Assembly (NCBI GenBank): GCA_963853835.1
Contig: OY970820.1
Span: 49,472,407 to 49,536,406, forward strand
DNA: 64,000 bases
Origin: Calendula officinalis
Taxonomy: Eukaryota > Streptophyta > Magnoliopsida > Asterales > Asteraceae
Reading direction: 5' to 3'
Shown: positions 35,001 to 47,723 of the stretch, one piece after another
Position numbering within the stretch: position 1 is the stretch's first letter
Layout of the letters: the number at the start of each line of letters is the position of its first letter
Translations under genes and position numbers: made by a program
Notes under the pieces: generated by a model
What the model was told of the DNA's origin: nothing
The model's input: the letters and a program-made list of their open reading frames with translations, nothing else
The model's database searches: none

Positions 35001-35610
35001 TCCAATAGCTCCTCTACAAGACAATCCCATTATTAACTGGAGAGTTGTGAATGAAGTGACTGAAATAATTAGAGAAGACAAAACAACTCAAATGTTCAGT
35101 GCTTGGAAACCAATGGTTATGTCATTGTCCAGAAGTGATATAATTAAAGTCTTGATTATTGGTAAACCGAGAATGACAAAGAAGTCTTGGAGAAACTCAG
35201 GTGCTGGATATCTAACAGAGATGATAGATGCTACATTCTATCCAGATAACTATCCTAAGAAATTCACTAGCACAGAAAATGTCTATGCTTGGAATGTGCT
35301 ACCAACAATTAACATTTATTTCTTTGAAAGGGCCAGTAAGAAGTGTGAACTATTCCTATATGAAAGAGAATATCCACATTCTGAAGAAACAATGTATCAA
35401 ATCACCACCTGTTCCTTCATGAGACCTCATGATGTTGCTATGTTTCAGGAAAAATACAACTATTTTGTGAAGAGGAACAGTAAATATATAATTGCACAAA
35501 GAAAAAGGATAAATCAACAGACAATTGATGGTGATCAAAGAAGAGCTAGATTGTTGGAACAAAAGAAGAAGAAAGAGGAAGAAGAAAGAAACTTGATTAA
35601 TTCAAGATAA
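32014..35610 (+). pseudogene. large extra ORF downstream of pol, Sirevirus A
   Basis: An ancestral frame of about 1200 codons, now broken by roughly five frameshifts or stops. The ATG at 32014 sits in AACAATGGC, a good plant start context. Residues 1-230: globular N-terminal part (AFLRNPDG, VQHIVQFWEKAEK, KPIIISEQTIRDHLQL, then a W-x-EFNRSIAS helix). Next comes a disordered P/S/T/K-rich part (32721-33380), a coiled coil (LIRKLQKKIADSEAQQ, about 33500-33720), a threonine-rich part built from TTD/TTE units (33820-34100), a K/E-rich coiled coil (34480-34700), and a conserved C-terminal domain with WRVVNEVTEIIREDKTT and FSAWKPMVMSLSRSDIIKV (35035-35160). Sireviruses are known for an extra ORF here, sometimes called envelope-like. 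I see no signal peptide or obvious membrane segment, so the envelope idea is unsupported. Function unknown. Confidence 0.75.
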
Positions 35611-35632
35611 ATTAATAAGTTTAGGGGGAGAT

Positions 35633-36103
35633 TGTTGGGAAATAATCAAGCTATTACTGATGCTACAGGTAATACTTATTGAATTACTACTGATGGTGCT
35701 TAAACGTGAAATACTACTAATCTTGGATATATTACTGACGATGGCAAATACTAATGATGTCTATATTTAGAGCTGATCGTGTCTGAGATTCTAGTAGAAT
35801 TAGTTATAGATTGTATATCTTTTTGTAATTCAATTGTAATCGTTTTCTAGAATAGCTAGGTTAAAGTGTTAGGCTTCAAGGACTATTATATATAGTTCCT
35901 TACGAATTGTAAACGTACGTGTGTATTGTTCGATAATTAATATACATTGAAGCTTTTTGTGATAAACTGTGTTCTTGATCATTTTTATTCAATTTACAGT
36001 TTACATTGTTCTTATTCAAATAACAAAAGTGTTAATCCGATGTAACTTCTCTTTGTAGTAGATCTGTGATTCAATAACTTGTTTGAGTTATTCGATCCTG
36101 ACA
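35633..36103 (+). repeat. 3' LTR of element A
   Basis: It begins TGTTGGGAAATAATC directly after the PPT TTTAGGGGGAGAT and ends GATCCTGACA, 471 bp. Six or so TACTGAT/ACTACT words cluster in the first 130 bp. After it, B resumes at 36104. Confidence 0.93.
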
Positions 36104-36650
36104 ATTGTTCCCCTAGTAAACCCACTTTTGAGTAGAAATTGAGTTAAAGTATCATACCATTCTCTTGGAGCTTGTTTTAACCCGTAAAGAGCCTTACCAA
36201 GTTGGTAGACGTATTCTGGATGTCTGTGATCTTTGAACCCTGGAGGTTGTTTTACAAAGACTAGTTCTTGAAGCTTGCCGTTGAGAAAAGCATTCTTGAC
36301 ATCCATCTAAAAAAATTTAAAGTTTTTGTAAGCAGCATATGCGAGAAACATTCGAATAGCTTCTAGTCTTGCAACTGGGACAAAAGATTCATCGAAATCG
36401 ATACATTCCTCTTGTCGATATCCTTGGGCCACTAATCTTGATTTGTTTCTAATCACGGTTCCATCTTGATCGAGTTTGTTTCTGAACACCCATTTTGCTC
36501 CAATGATATTGGTGTTAGACGGTGGAGGAACAAGTGTCCACACTTTATTTTTCTCGAATTGTTGTAGTTCTTCTTGCATTGAAGATACCCAGTGAGGATT
36601 TTCAAGTGCATTTTTGACATTTTTAAGTTCAATCATCGAGACAAATCCAG
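36104..36650 (-). pseudogene. reverse transcriptase N-terminal half of Sirevirus B
   Basis: The minus-strand frame 36636-36088 reads SSMQEELQQFEKNKVWTLVP, GAKWVFRNKLDQDG, RLVAQGYRQEE, then after an in-frame TAG at 36307, MDVKNAFLNGKLQ, QPPGFKDHRHPEYVYQL and KALYGLKQAPREWYDTL. It stops at the insertion point of A just after GFTRGT, upstream of the catalytic YVDD. That part is not found elsewhere in the window and was lost, not displaced. Confidence 0.88.
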
Positions 36651-38190
36651 CAAATAAGCAAATGTTGGCGCTGGCTTATTGGCTCCGAGTGCGAACACCC
36701 TGTTGAAGATCCCCAATGACTTGGTTTATTGGATGTTTCTTATTCCATAGAGTTGATACTTGATTTGATGGTCCAGGTTCATCATTTGTGATAAGAAGAG
36801 GTTGTGTTGGGGAGAGTGGGGGGAGTTGATGTAGAGGGGTATGGTGTCTAGAGAGGATGTGGTTTCGTTTTCTTGAGATTCAGAAATAATTTGGACAGGG
36901 GTTAATTGATCAGGCACTGTATCTATGATAGGTGTAATAGGCTCACTTTCAGATGGTATAAAATTTTCAGATTGGGTATTAGCAGATGTTGGAATATTAC
37001 TTGGAATAACGTTTTGACTTTCTGAAGGGTTGTTGACCGAAGGGGTATCAGTTCTTTCTGAAGAGCATTCTGTATCTTCATCTTGATAAGTTGAGATTGG
37101 TTCGTTGAAGTTTAGTTCTTCATCATTGTTAGAAGGAGGGGAAAGATCAGAAACATGTTTTTCGTCAAAAGTGACATGAATGGTTTCTTCAAAGGTAGAT
37201 CTTTTCAGATTGCAGACTCTGTATGCTTTGGACTGTTCAGCGTATCCGACAAAGATTCTGTCTTCAGCTTTTGGATCAAACTATCCAAGATGCTCTCTGT
37301 TATTTAGAATAAAACATGGACAACCAAAGACTCTGAAATATTCAATGTTTGGTTTTCTTCCCCTGACGACTTCCTAGGCGGTTTTGCTGTGTCTCTTGAC
37401 AATTACTGCGCGATTTTGTGTGTGACATGCTGTGTGAACTGCATACGTCCACAATTGACTTGGAAGTTTGGCTTCGTTCAGCATGGTTCTGGCTGCCTCA
37501 ATTAAGGTTCTATTTTTCCTTTCAGCAACCACATTTTGTTCTGCGGTTCTTGGAGCTGGGAAATTTTGAGAAATGCCTTTCTGGTTGCAGAAATCTTCTA
37601 ATGTGATGTTTGTGAACTCGGTTCCTCGATCACTTTTCGGATACTTTTAAGTTTAACTCCAAGACTTACTTCAGTTTTCTTGATGAAGTTTATTATTTCT
37701 TCAGCAACATCACTTTTTGATCTTAAAAAGAAGACCCAACAAAATCTGGTAAAGTCATCTACGATAACCAGAGTATACCTTTTTCTTCCGCCTAAACTTT
37801 CTACATTTACAGGACCAAAAAGATCCATATGGATTAGGTTAAAGCAAGCCGTAGAGGCGGAGACTATTTTGGATCTGAAAGATGCTCGATGTTGCTTTCC
37901 TTTCTCACAAGCAGAACACATTTTGTCTTTGGTGAAAGTAAGTTTTGGGAGTCCTTCGACTAAGCACCTTTTGCTGATGTTGTTTATATTTTTGAAATTT
38001 AGATGAGAGAGTCTTTTGTGCCAAAGCCAATTAACATCAGTTGGAGCGGCATCAAAGAAACATAGTACCTTTTCAGGAGAAGCAGAGGTCATGTCGAGAA
38101 TGTACATGTCATCTTTTCTTGGTGCATCCATTACCACTGTTCCTTCTTGATTAATGATGTAGCCTTTTGTATCAGTAAAAAGAACCATGT
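36651..38190 (-). pseudogene. integrase and integrase-RT linker of Sirevirus B
   Basis: The frame 38188-37598 carries the pre-integrase HHCC domain (LWHKRLSHLNFKN, CSACEKGKQHRASF) and the start of the catalytic core (VIVDDFTRFCWVFFLRSK). After a frameshift near 37630 the core continues on the minus strand (EFTN near 37615, AERKNRT near 37530). An acidic S/P-rich linker lies at about 37150-36660. In-frame stops lie near 37380 and 37280. Integrase inserts the cDNA; here it cannot be made. Confidence 0.85.
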
Positions 38191-38206
38191 CCTTGGCGTC
38201 ACAAAG

Positions 38207-38700
38207 CTAGCTTATACTTATCAGATTGTGCTTGAGGCCATCCACAAAGAGTACTTTCTTGAAAGTACATGATCCGTTAGAGATTTCTCCTTGACCTACT
38301 CCCTTTCCGGATGAATTATCACCGAAGAAAACTTTAGGACCAGCTTTGTTTGTGAAGTTTTTGAGAAGTGATTTGTAGCCCGCCATGTGTCTGGAGCAAC
38401 CACTGTCCATATACCAAATGTCATTGTTTTCGTCTGATGAATCAGATGATCTTGCCATTAGAAACTTGCAGTTGTTGCTGACTGAGAAATTTTCAGATTC
38501 TTTCTGTGATGGTTCATCACTATTTGATTCTGTATTATACATTTTTGACTGAAAAGTAGCTCTAAGGGCTAAGGCTTTCACTTCTTCTTATACATTTTTG
38601 ACTGAAATTCTCGTTTAGTTTCTTCAAACTTTCTATTATATTCGACATATGTATCAGAATCAGATGTAGATAGATTGGAACTCTGCTGATTGTTCTTCAG
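38207..38700 (-). pseudogene. protease of Sirevirus B
   Basis: The frame 38581-38207 carries IWYMDSGCSRHMAG, the Copia aspartic protease active site D-S-G, followed by FFGDNSSGKGVGQG and LKHNLISIS. The N-terminal side is a serine-rich spacer. The end runs into a stop near 38207 before the integrase frame starts. Confidence 0.82.
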
Positions 38701-38710
38701 GTTTACTCTG

Positions 38711-39830
38711 CAATTTGCTTTATAATGACCAGTTTGACCACACCGAAAACATTCATTTGACTTTAGTGTATCTGAGGATCAGATGCTTCAGAGTTGTTCC
38801 ATTTCATGACTTTGTTGTATCTTGTTACGAGAGCAGCCATCTGTTCTACCAGGTCGAGTGCATTATCGCTGGAATAATCACTGATAGATTCGTCTTCGAG
38901 ATTGCTGTCATCGACATCAGATAAAATCTTTTCTTCAGCATTTTTGGAATACCCATCTCTTGCATCTTCAGATATCAATGGTTTTAAGGATGCATCAGCA
39001 ATAAGAGAAATAGAGAGTTCACCATTTAGTGCAGAATACATAGTATTCTCATTCACAAGATTCATTAAAGTGCTGTAGAGACTGCCCAGATTCATATTTT
39101 TCAGTTTTCCTGTTGTTCTTAAAACCGTAGAGATGAAGCTCCATTCCTTTGGCAGAATTTCCAGGAATTTGTGCATAAGCTCTTGTGTATCTTTCTTAAT
39201 ATCAACTTCTTTAAGCTCATTTGTTAGAATCACAAACCTTCTGTATGACAGCTTAAGAGAATCACGTTGAATGACCTTAAATGCCTCATACTTTCGAATT
39301 AACATAGATTTTTTACTTGTTTTAACATCGTCAGTTCCTTCATATGACGTCACCAGTATATCCCAAATTTCTTTAGTAGTTTTACATTCTTTGACTGTAA
39401 TAAGAATGTGATTTGGTAGTGAGGTTTGAAGAAGAAACATCAATTTTGCGTCTAATCCTATCTTTTCTTTTTCATCTTCTGTCCATAATTCTTTGGGTTT
39501 TGCCTCCTTAGATTCATATACAAAAAAATTTTCATCTTGAGAAAGAAAATCTTCTTCTTCTGTTGAGTGGGAACTTTCTTCTTTTCTATCTTCAGAGGAA
39601 CTTTCTTCTGTTTTAAAGATGCCAGGTTTATGACTGAGGAAATGTGGAACATAAGGACCGGCTTCGAGAATACTAGGAGCGAGTTCGTGCTGGGGATTGG
39701 CAAATCCCAGAAATCGCACTTTCCACATTCCAAGGTCGTCATCTGTTGAAGACTGGAGCATTTGATTTTGAACCGAGGTTCAGTTTGGAGACCACATATC
39801 TCATTTTGATCAGTAAGTGAGCAGATCAAC
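38711..39830 (-). pseudogene. gag of Sirevirus B
   Basis: The open frame 39761-38763 (332 codons) reads like Sirevirus gag: LGMWKVRFLGF, ELWTEDEKEKIGLDAKLMF, CKTTKEIWDILVTSYEGT and LPKEWSFISTVLRTTGK. The zinc knuckle CFRCGQTGHYKANC at 38711-38755 is reached only through a one-base shift near 38775. The true start lies upstream, near 39830, in a frame now shifted. It sits about 20 bp downstream of the PBS (39851-39863), a short leader. Confidence 0.85.
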
Positions 39831-39850
39831 AATTATGAATTAATTGTCAT

Positions 39851-39863
39851 GCTCTGATACCAA
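39851..39863 (-). other. primer-binding site of element B (tRNA-iMet)
   Basis: Minus strand TTGGTATCAGAGC lies beside the remnant TAACA of B's 5' LTR (39865-39870), which element C interrupts. Confidence 0.88.
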
Positions 39864-39865
39864 TT

Positions 39866-39870
39866 GTTAG
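39866..39870. repeat. target-site duplication of element C (left)
   Basis: GTTAG immediately before the element; it recurs at 50688-50692 on the other side. Confidence 0.95.
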
Positions 39871-40340
39871 TGTCAGGATCGAATAACTCAATAAGTTATT
39901 GAATCACATATCTACTCAACAATAGAAGTTACAGCGGATTAACACTATGTTGATTGAATAAGAACAATGTAAACTGGAAATTGAATAAGAATAAACAAGA
40001 ACACAGTTTATCACAAAAAGCTCCAGTGTATTAATATTAATCGATCAATACATGTATGTTTACAATTCATAAGGAACAATATATAATAGTCCTTGAATCC
40101 TAACATTATACCCTAGTTATTCTAGGACTAGATTACAATCAAATTACAAAAAGATTTAAATTCTAAACTAAATCTGCTAGAATCTCGGACAAGATCAGCT
40201 CCATATATCGACATCAGTGGTAAACTTGACCATCAGCAGTAAGTCTAAGATCAGTAGTGTTTCTTGTAATTCTGCCTCATCAGTACTAAGTCTTCTTAAG
40301 TACCAACGGCAGCACCAGTAGTATCATCAATATCCCAACA
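39871..40340 (-). repeat. 3' LTR of element C
   Basis: On plus it reads TGTCAGGATCG to TATCCCAACA, next to the reverse-complement PPT ATCTCCCCCTAAAC. The length of 470 bp matches the 5' copy (469) and A's LTR (471). Confidence 0.94.
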
Positions 40341-40376
40341 ATCTCCCCCTAAACTTGTTAATTCACTTGTAATTAA

Positions 40377-43300
40377 TCAAGTTTCCTTTTCTTTCTCTTC
40401 TTTCTCTTTTCTCTTCTTCTCTTCTAAGAGTTTAGCTCTCCTTTCATCTCCTTCCTTTACTTGCTGATTTCTCAATCTTCTTTGTTCAATGTTATACTTG
40501 TTGTTCTTCTTAATGAAATAATTGTACTTTTCTGAGAACATAACAGCATCATGAGGTCTAATGAAGGAAAAACAAATAGCTTGATACATTGTTTCTTCAG
40601 AATGATTATACTCTTTTTTCAAACAGAAACAGTTCACATCTTTTGCTAGCTCTTTCAAAGAAGTACATATAAATTGTTGGGAGATCATTCCAAGCATATA
40701 CAACTTCTTTGCTTTCAAACTTCTCAGGGTACTCACCTGGATAAAATGCAGCATCAATCATTTCAGTTAGATATCCAGCACATGAGTTTCTCCATTTCTT
40801 TTTAGACATTCTTGGTTTACCAATGATTAAAACTTTGATTATATCACTTCTTGATAATGACATGATCATTGGCTTCCAAGCACTAAATCTTTGAGTTGTT
40901 TTGTCTTCTCTGATCACTTCAATCACATTATTGACAACTCTCCAGTTAATAATTATATTATATTGTAGAGGAGCTTTAGGAAGATCAAGTATTGGGAAGT
41001 CTTATTTTGCTTTCCTCCTTGCCTCTTCTTCAGCATCTATTAATTTTATTGTATTGGCAGATGGATTTGAGGATTCACCAGTCATTGATTTTCTTGTAAT
41101 CACCAGTTTAGGATCAATATCAATCAATTCTGTGACCTTAACTTCTTCTTCTTCAGGTTCTTCCAATTCATTCTTTCTTGCAGTGCAGTACTTGTCAACA
41201 ATATTCAACATCTTCATTCTTCCAAATGACTTTGCACTGTGACCTTTTGTTTTAAAGTATTCTACCATTTTGGTCCTCTGCTCAAGTATTTCTTCTGGTA
41301 GTTCAACTTTTTTTCTTTTGCACTCTGCAACTAGATCTTCAAGACAGTTCAAATGTTCTTCTTCTATTTTCTTTTATTTATCAAATTCTGCTTGTTGATC
41401 TTCTGCCAGAAATTCTTCAATCTCTTGAATAGCTGCATTTTTCAATCTTTCTTCTTCAACTTTTCTTTTATCTTCAAGAGCTTGAGTCTTAGCACACTTT
41501 CTTTGATATCTCATTCTTTTCACCTTCCATACATCTTGCTTTAAAGGTCTAACCAGATTAATTTTATTTACCATATAATGACCTAAAGCTCTGTGTGGAT
41601 AATCATCATCAAATTTTTCTTATCCTTTTCCCACACATTTTGGAAGTGGAGTGTACTTCATATCAATTACTGGTACAAACTTGATTGAAGGAGAAATTGT
41701 ATGTACTTTATTCTCTGGTAATATCTTGGGGTGAGAAGGTAAAACACATTCATCAACCTCATCCCAGTTCACATCATCATCAATATCTCGGATTATAAGT
41801 GGTTGTAGTTATGGTGTTGGAGGTCTTGGGATGACTACTGCTGGTTCAATAGGATCTGGTAATTCTTCAGACTTAGTAGTAACCAAGGTAGTTACTACTG
41901 GTATTAGAGACTGCAAGTTGAGAGGTCTGTAAATCACCATTTGTAAATTTGAGGAGTTTACTATTGATGTTTCTTCTTGAGTGTTTACTACTGGTATATC
42001 ATCCGTAGTGTCAGTATCAGTAGTAACTGGAGATGGTATTTGATCTGTACCTCGTGTACATCTTCTTCCATAGGATCAGTAGTATGAATTTCTTAAGTTT
42101 GTTCTACCATCTCAGTAGTATTTATGGGATCAGTAGCACCCATAACATCAGTAGTATGAGAGAATGTTTGTTCTGCTGCTGCTGGGATTGAATTGCAGAC
42201 ACAAACACATCCTCATCCATACTTCTAACTCCTCTGTTCAGGTCTTCATCATTAAACTGACCTGTTTCACGATGAGCTTCTTTCAAATTTAAGAGGGAGG
42301 ATGTTGCTTCTGCAATTGAGTTATCAGTCATTTCTTTTATATGATCCTTCTCCCCCTTAGTGAACTCAACCTGTTGAGCCTCACTATCAACAATCTTCTT
42401 TTTTAACTTTCTGATAAGATTGGATTGTCTTTGAAGCTTGTAATCGAACCTCTTTAGTCTTCTGTTCATCACATTAATGTAGTGCTTCATGTAGCTCATG
42501 GTTCTCCCTTGATTATTTATGAGATTCAGGCAATGTTGTAAAAAGGTTTCAAGGTTTTCCTTCTTATCCGTCAATTGTGCTGGTTTCATGCTGCCCTCAC
42601 TCCATCTAGGTAGATCATCGGGCTTGTTTGGTACATTGGCTTTAAGGTTTTCCATCGTATCCATCAATTTAGGAATTTTCATTCTACCCTGACTATTGCT
42701 TGGTGATTCATTGGGTGATTTAGATAGTCTCTTCTTCCTAGAAGAAGCAGAAGTACCTCCCCTTGTGGTTTCTTGGCATCAGGGTCCTTTGAGAGCTGGC
42801 TCAAATGATGAGTCACCACCAAAGTTGCCGAGGTCTGGGTCCTAATGATGTTCCTACTGTCCTGTGCACCAACCTTTGGTGCATCAGTAGTAGGAGCCCT
42901 TTCCTCATGTCCTCTCTCCTCCTTGGAGGACAACTCTTCGAGCTTGGGAGTTGACTCAATGGGTTACCTGGTGTCCTTTTTGGAAAATCTTTTCCTTTTG
43001 TATGTTGTGGAAATAATTTTGGCTATTGGTTGGTCTACCTCAGAGTTAAGAGTAACACTCTGAGGTTTAATAACATGTTTCTGGGACATATTCATGTCAT
43101 TTTGTAGTGATGTTGATTGAGTGGACTCATAGGATTGTGTGTGGGCTGTTTTTGGTGATGGAGTGGGTTGGGGTTTATTTGGGTGGCTTGAACCTTCTCC
43201 AGTAGGGGGTTGATGATAGATCATGTTTGGAAACAATGGAGTTATCTTTCCAGAAAATTTGAACTTTTTGTTCATGTTTGAGTAAAACTTTTTATTTAAT

Positions 43301-43940
43301 TCTGGAATCGGAAAAATGTTTTTGGTTTTACAAGATCTGGGATCTCACAATCAAAAATATGTGAAAGGAATCTTGGATACATTAAAAATTTTGAAACAGA
43401 CAAGTTTCCAAGCATTCCTTCAAAAATCATGTTAGAAAAATTAAATACTTGATCTGTGCACAAACACACAACATCAGATGCTATAGATCTGTTAAACTCA
43501 CTCCAGGTACTTTTCTTTGGTGACATACAATGTTGAATTGTATGAACCAAATTCTTCCATTGGGGAGAAAGAAGACCTTTTTGAAACGTTTAAATATCTG
43601 TTCTTCCATCATACCCCATTTTTAAAACATTTTCTATCAGCACTACTTTAAATAAAAGAGATGTACCTGACTCATCATTGAGTTGTAGATGGTTTCTAAT
43701 GGTTTGTTCTGAGATTGTAATAGTCTTTCCATCTATTTCAGATTTGATTTTGATTACGCCCTGTTATTCTATTCTTTCTGCCTTCTCCCAAAATTGAACA
43801 ATGTGTTATACACAAAGTTTTGGTTGTACTGTTAAAGCAAATCGTATGGGAGAGTTTTTCAAAAACATTACAATAGGCCTAAAGCTTCTTGTTCCATCAG
43901 CATTCCCTAGGAATGCTAGCATATTATGCTAAACTAATCG
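40377..43940 (-). pseudogene. large extra ORF downstream of pol, Sirevirus C
   Basis: Collinear with 32014-35610 of A. Recognisable parts in order: AFLGNADGT near 43915; W-SEFNRSIAS (43500); GKITPLFPNM and the P/S/T-rich stretch (43275-42964); coiled coil LIRKLKKKIVDSEAQQ (about 42420); threonine-rich linker; K/E-rich coiled coil (41520-41350); and the C-terminal domain with FSAWKPMIMSLSRSDIIKV (40880). The first part, including the ATG, is gone: relative to A about 200 bp are missing at 43935. Breaks differ from those of A at several sites, which argues that the ancestor had one long frame. Function unknown. Confidence 0.72.
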
Positions 43941-44263
43941 CATTCAACTATTTATATTTTTCGAATTATCCTGCAAAATGACCGAAATGTCCTTCGAATC
44001 ATAGCTTGACGGCTACTTTCATGAGGTTAGTATGGTAAAACAGTGAATTTCACATATAACGGTCAATCAGTAATAAAACTAAGAATCAGTAGTAAATCGT
44101 CAGTAGTAACTCTTGATTCACACTTAACCTAATTCTCAGAGAAACCCAATCAGTAGTATTTTCTGAATACAACCCATAGTCAGTACTAATAATCAGTAGT
44201 AAAACAAACACTTTTAAATAGAAATAATATATAAAAACTTTACATATGATCTTTATAATGAAA
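43941..44263 (-). other. spacer between pol and extra ORF of element C
   Basis: Counterpart of 31515-31860 in A, with repeated CAGTAGTA words (about 44070-44200). Noncoding. Confidence 0.4.
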
Positions 44264-47200
44264 TTAATTTATTAAAATCATTCCAATACTGCTAACCAAA
44301 AAGTTAAACCTTCCTACATCAAATGCTTTTGTAAAAAGATCTGCTAGTTGATTATCAGTATGCATTTTCTCTACTTTAATTAATTTCTTTTCATTACAAT
44401 CCCTTAAAAATTGAAATCTTATTTCAATATGTTTAGTTTTTGAGTGTTTTACTGGATTATTCATAATACTAATAGCACCTTGATTATCAATAAAAATAGG
44501 AGTTTTAAGAATAGATATACCAAAGTCTAGGAGTTGATTTTCAATCCACAGTACTTGAGCACAACAAGCAGATGCAGCTACATACTCTGCTACAGCAGTT
44601 GATGTTGACACGTTTGTGTGTTTCTTACATTGCCATGACAACAATCTTGATCCAAAGAATTGACATCCACCAGTAATAGATTTTCTATCTTGACATTCAC
44701 CACCATAGTCACTATCTGTGTAGGCTACTAGTTCAAAAGGTGAGTCATGTGGATATCAAAGACCAAGTAATGGTTTTCCCTTCAAGTATCTGAAGATACT
44801 TTTGACTGCCTGCAAGTGAAGCTCCTTTGGTTTTCCTTGATACCTGGCAAACACACAAACACTATACATAATATCAGGTCTTGATGCAGCTAAGTACATT
44901 AAAGACCCTATCTTTGATCTATATAAATGTTCATCTACATCCTCCCCCTCAACATCAGGATGTAGGTGTTTATGTGTTTCCATAGGTGTGCTTACATTTT
45001 TACAGTCTTTCATTGCAAATTTCTCCAAGATGTCTTTGACATATTTTGATTGATTAATCAAAATACCATATGTTCTTTGACTGATTTGGAGTCCAAGGAA
45101 GAAATTCATTGGACCCATTGAGCACATCTTGAATTTGATCTGCATCGACTCTTCAAACTCTTTGCACAGTTGATCATTTGTTGATCCAAAGATGATATCA
45201 TCTACATATACCTGGACTAGTAGTATATCATCTTTGACTTTTCTTATAAACAGAGTTTTGTCAATTGCACCTCTTTTGAAATTGTTCTTAAATAAGAATG
45301 ATGATAATGTATCATATCAAGCTCTTGGTGCATGATGTAGGCCATATAGAGCTTTGTCTAATTTGTACACATAATCATCATGTTCAGGATCTTCAAATCC
45401 TGGAGGTTGACAAACATATACTTCTTCTTCAATCTTCCCATATAGGAATGCACTTTTAACATCCATTTGATAGAATTTGAATTTCTTGAATGAAGCATAT
45501 GCCAGAAAAATCCTTATTGCTTCAATTCTTGCAACAGGAGCATATACTTCATCATAGTCTATTCCTTCTTCTTGAGTGTATCCTTGGGCTACAAGTCTGG
45601 CTTTGTTTTTGATTACTATACCTTTTTCATCTTTCTTGTTTCTGAAGATCCATCGTGTTCCAATGGGCCTTTTTCCTTTTGGTAGAGGTACAAGTGTCCA
45701 AACAGTTTGTAATTTGAATTGGAGAAGTTCTTCTTGCATTGCTTTAATCCAATTTGAATCCTTCATGGCTTGTTGAATCTTTTTAGGTTCCTCCTGTGAT
45801 AGAAAATAAGCATATAAACATTCATTAGATATTAGATTTATATTGCAAGTATTTGAATATAAATTTGAGTTAAATTTGCTTCTAGTCTGTATATTTGAAT
45901 TCACATCACTTAGAACTAAGTGTAAGGGATGGTTCTTTTCAGTTCTTGAGTTGGAAACTTTATCAGCAACAATTTGACTGTCAAGGTTTGATTCATTGGA
46001 TTCAGGAACTTGTGCATATGTCCAGGTTTCTTCTTGATTTTCTGGATCTTCTTGAGTTTCTTCATTGCTGCTGGTATCAGTAGTAATATGATTTTCATTC
46101 AAATCATGTGGTTCATTGTTATTACTGACATCGGTATTGTTTGGTTCACTATTATCATTTTGAGTTTCTGAGTTACTACTGGGATCAGTAGTATCTTGTG
46201 AGTTTGAATTGTTACTGGTATCAAGATTGCTAGGGTTATCAGAGTTACTACTGTCCTCAGTATTAACCTTGGGATCAATATTAACAAGGATATACTTCAT
46301 TGTATCTTGACTACCATTGAATGGTGATGATTTTCCTTGTGGACTTTGATTGTTTGTATCACCTGCATTACGATCATATCTAAAATAAGAGATTTGTTAG
46401 ATTATCAATGTTAAATAGCCAATCTGGGCCATTTTCCTGTTCATTCATCAAGTTTTCATTAAATGATACATCCACACTTTCTTCAATGATCCTCAGCCTT
46501 TTGTTGAAAACTCTGTATGCTTTGCTTTGTTTTCTTGTAATTAAAATTGTACAAGGACAACCAAATGATTTTAAGAAACTTATTGAAGGTTTTCTTTTAT
46601 TAAAAAGTTCATAAGGTGTTTTAAAATGAGGCTTAACTATTAATACTCTGTTTTGAACATAACAGGTCGTATTAACAGCTTCAGACCGAAATGTTATTGG
46701 TAATTTTGAGTCTGCAAGCATGGATCTGGCTGCTTCAATGATTGTTCTATTTCTCCTTTCAGCTACACCATTTTGTTGTGGAGTTCCAGGTGAGCTGTAT
46801 TGTCTGTCAATACCTTTAAGATCACAAAAAGAGATTAAGTCGGCATTTTTAAATTATGTGCCATTATCACATCTAATGGCTTTCACTTTGAGATCTCTTG
46901 TGTTTTCCAGTTTGACTATCAGATTCTATATGATTTTACTTGTTTATTCTTTGGTCCTGAGAAAGAAAACCCAAATATACCTGGGAAAATCATCAGTAAT
47001 AACAAGACAGTACTGTTTCTTTCAAATACTCATTACATTTGTAGGACCAAATAAGTCCATATGTAGGAGCTGCAAAGGGTCAGAAATAGAATTGATTGCT
47101 TTGGACTAATGAGAAGTCCTGTGTTGTTTACCTTTTAGGCATGCAACACAATGATGATCACATATGAGTTCTTTTTGAGGTAAACCAACTACCAAATTCT

Positions 47201-47700
47201 TTTTGACTAAATTATTCATATTTTTAAAATTTGTGTGACACATCCTTCTATGCCAGAGTTCTGATTCATTGGTGTTTGCCTTAGATATAAAACAGTTGAT
47301 CTCATTTGAAGAAATGAGTTCTCCCCCTATATCCAGGCAATACACATTGTTTCTCCTATGGGTTTCTTAAAATAACATATTTTTCATCTAAAATAAAGTC
47401 ATGTCAAAGAATGAGGCACTCTATATCTGTAAAGAGAATTTTTTACTTTTTATCACATACTCGTGAGACACTCACCAGATTATATTTAAGCTCAACAACA
47501 TAAAATACATCATCAAAAGTAATCTTACCATTAGATACTGTACCTTTACCTGTAATCCTACCACCTCTTGGGTTTTCACCAAAAGCAACATATCCTCCTT
47601 CAAAAGACTTGAAATCTCTAAAAATTTGAAGATTTCCAGTCATGTGCCTAGAGCATCCACTATCAATATGTCATGTTCTTCCTTCTCCAGGGATCTGAAT
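44264..47700 (-). pseudogene. pol of Sirevirus C (protease, integrase, RT, RNase H)
   Basis: Protease at about 47680-47640 retains IDSGCSRHMTG, but a TGA stands just before it. The integrase zinc domain LWHRRMCH and CVACLKGKQH is at 47345-47106; the core lies at about 47050-46780 with shifts. The linker and RT are open 46300-45317 (LLQFKLQTVWTLVP, QMDVKSAFLYGK), with catalytic YVDD at 45197-45208 after a stop. RNase H parts are 45145-44756 and 44644-44264 (DNQLADLFTKAFD). Domain order and sequence are those of A. Confidence 0.9.
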
Positions 47701-47723
47701 GCTCTGCACAAAAAGTAAATGGA

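Larger units (their letters stand above)
25391..36103 (+). mobile_element. Sirevirus element A, 5'-truncated, inserted in B
   Basis: A plus-strand Copia element of the Sirevirus type. Order: 5' LTR lacking its first 76 bp (25391-25786), PBS (25789), gag, protease, integrase, RT, RNase H, spacer, large extra ORF, PPT (35620-35632), full 3' LTR (35633-36103). It splits B's RT, but no target duplication is found because the left end and part of B are deleted. Element C is its sibling on the other strand. All frames are broken. The words ACTACTG and AGTAGT recur throughout this family. Confidence 0.9.

Noticed and set aside
32014..35610. Calling the extra ORF an envelope gene
   Set aside because: No signal peptide, membrane anchor or furin-like site is visible. 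The name would rest only on its position downstream of pol.
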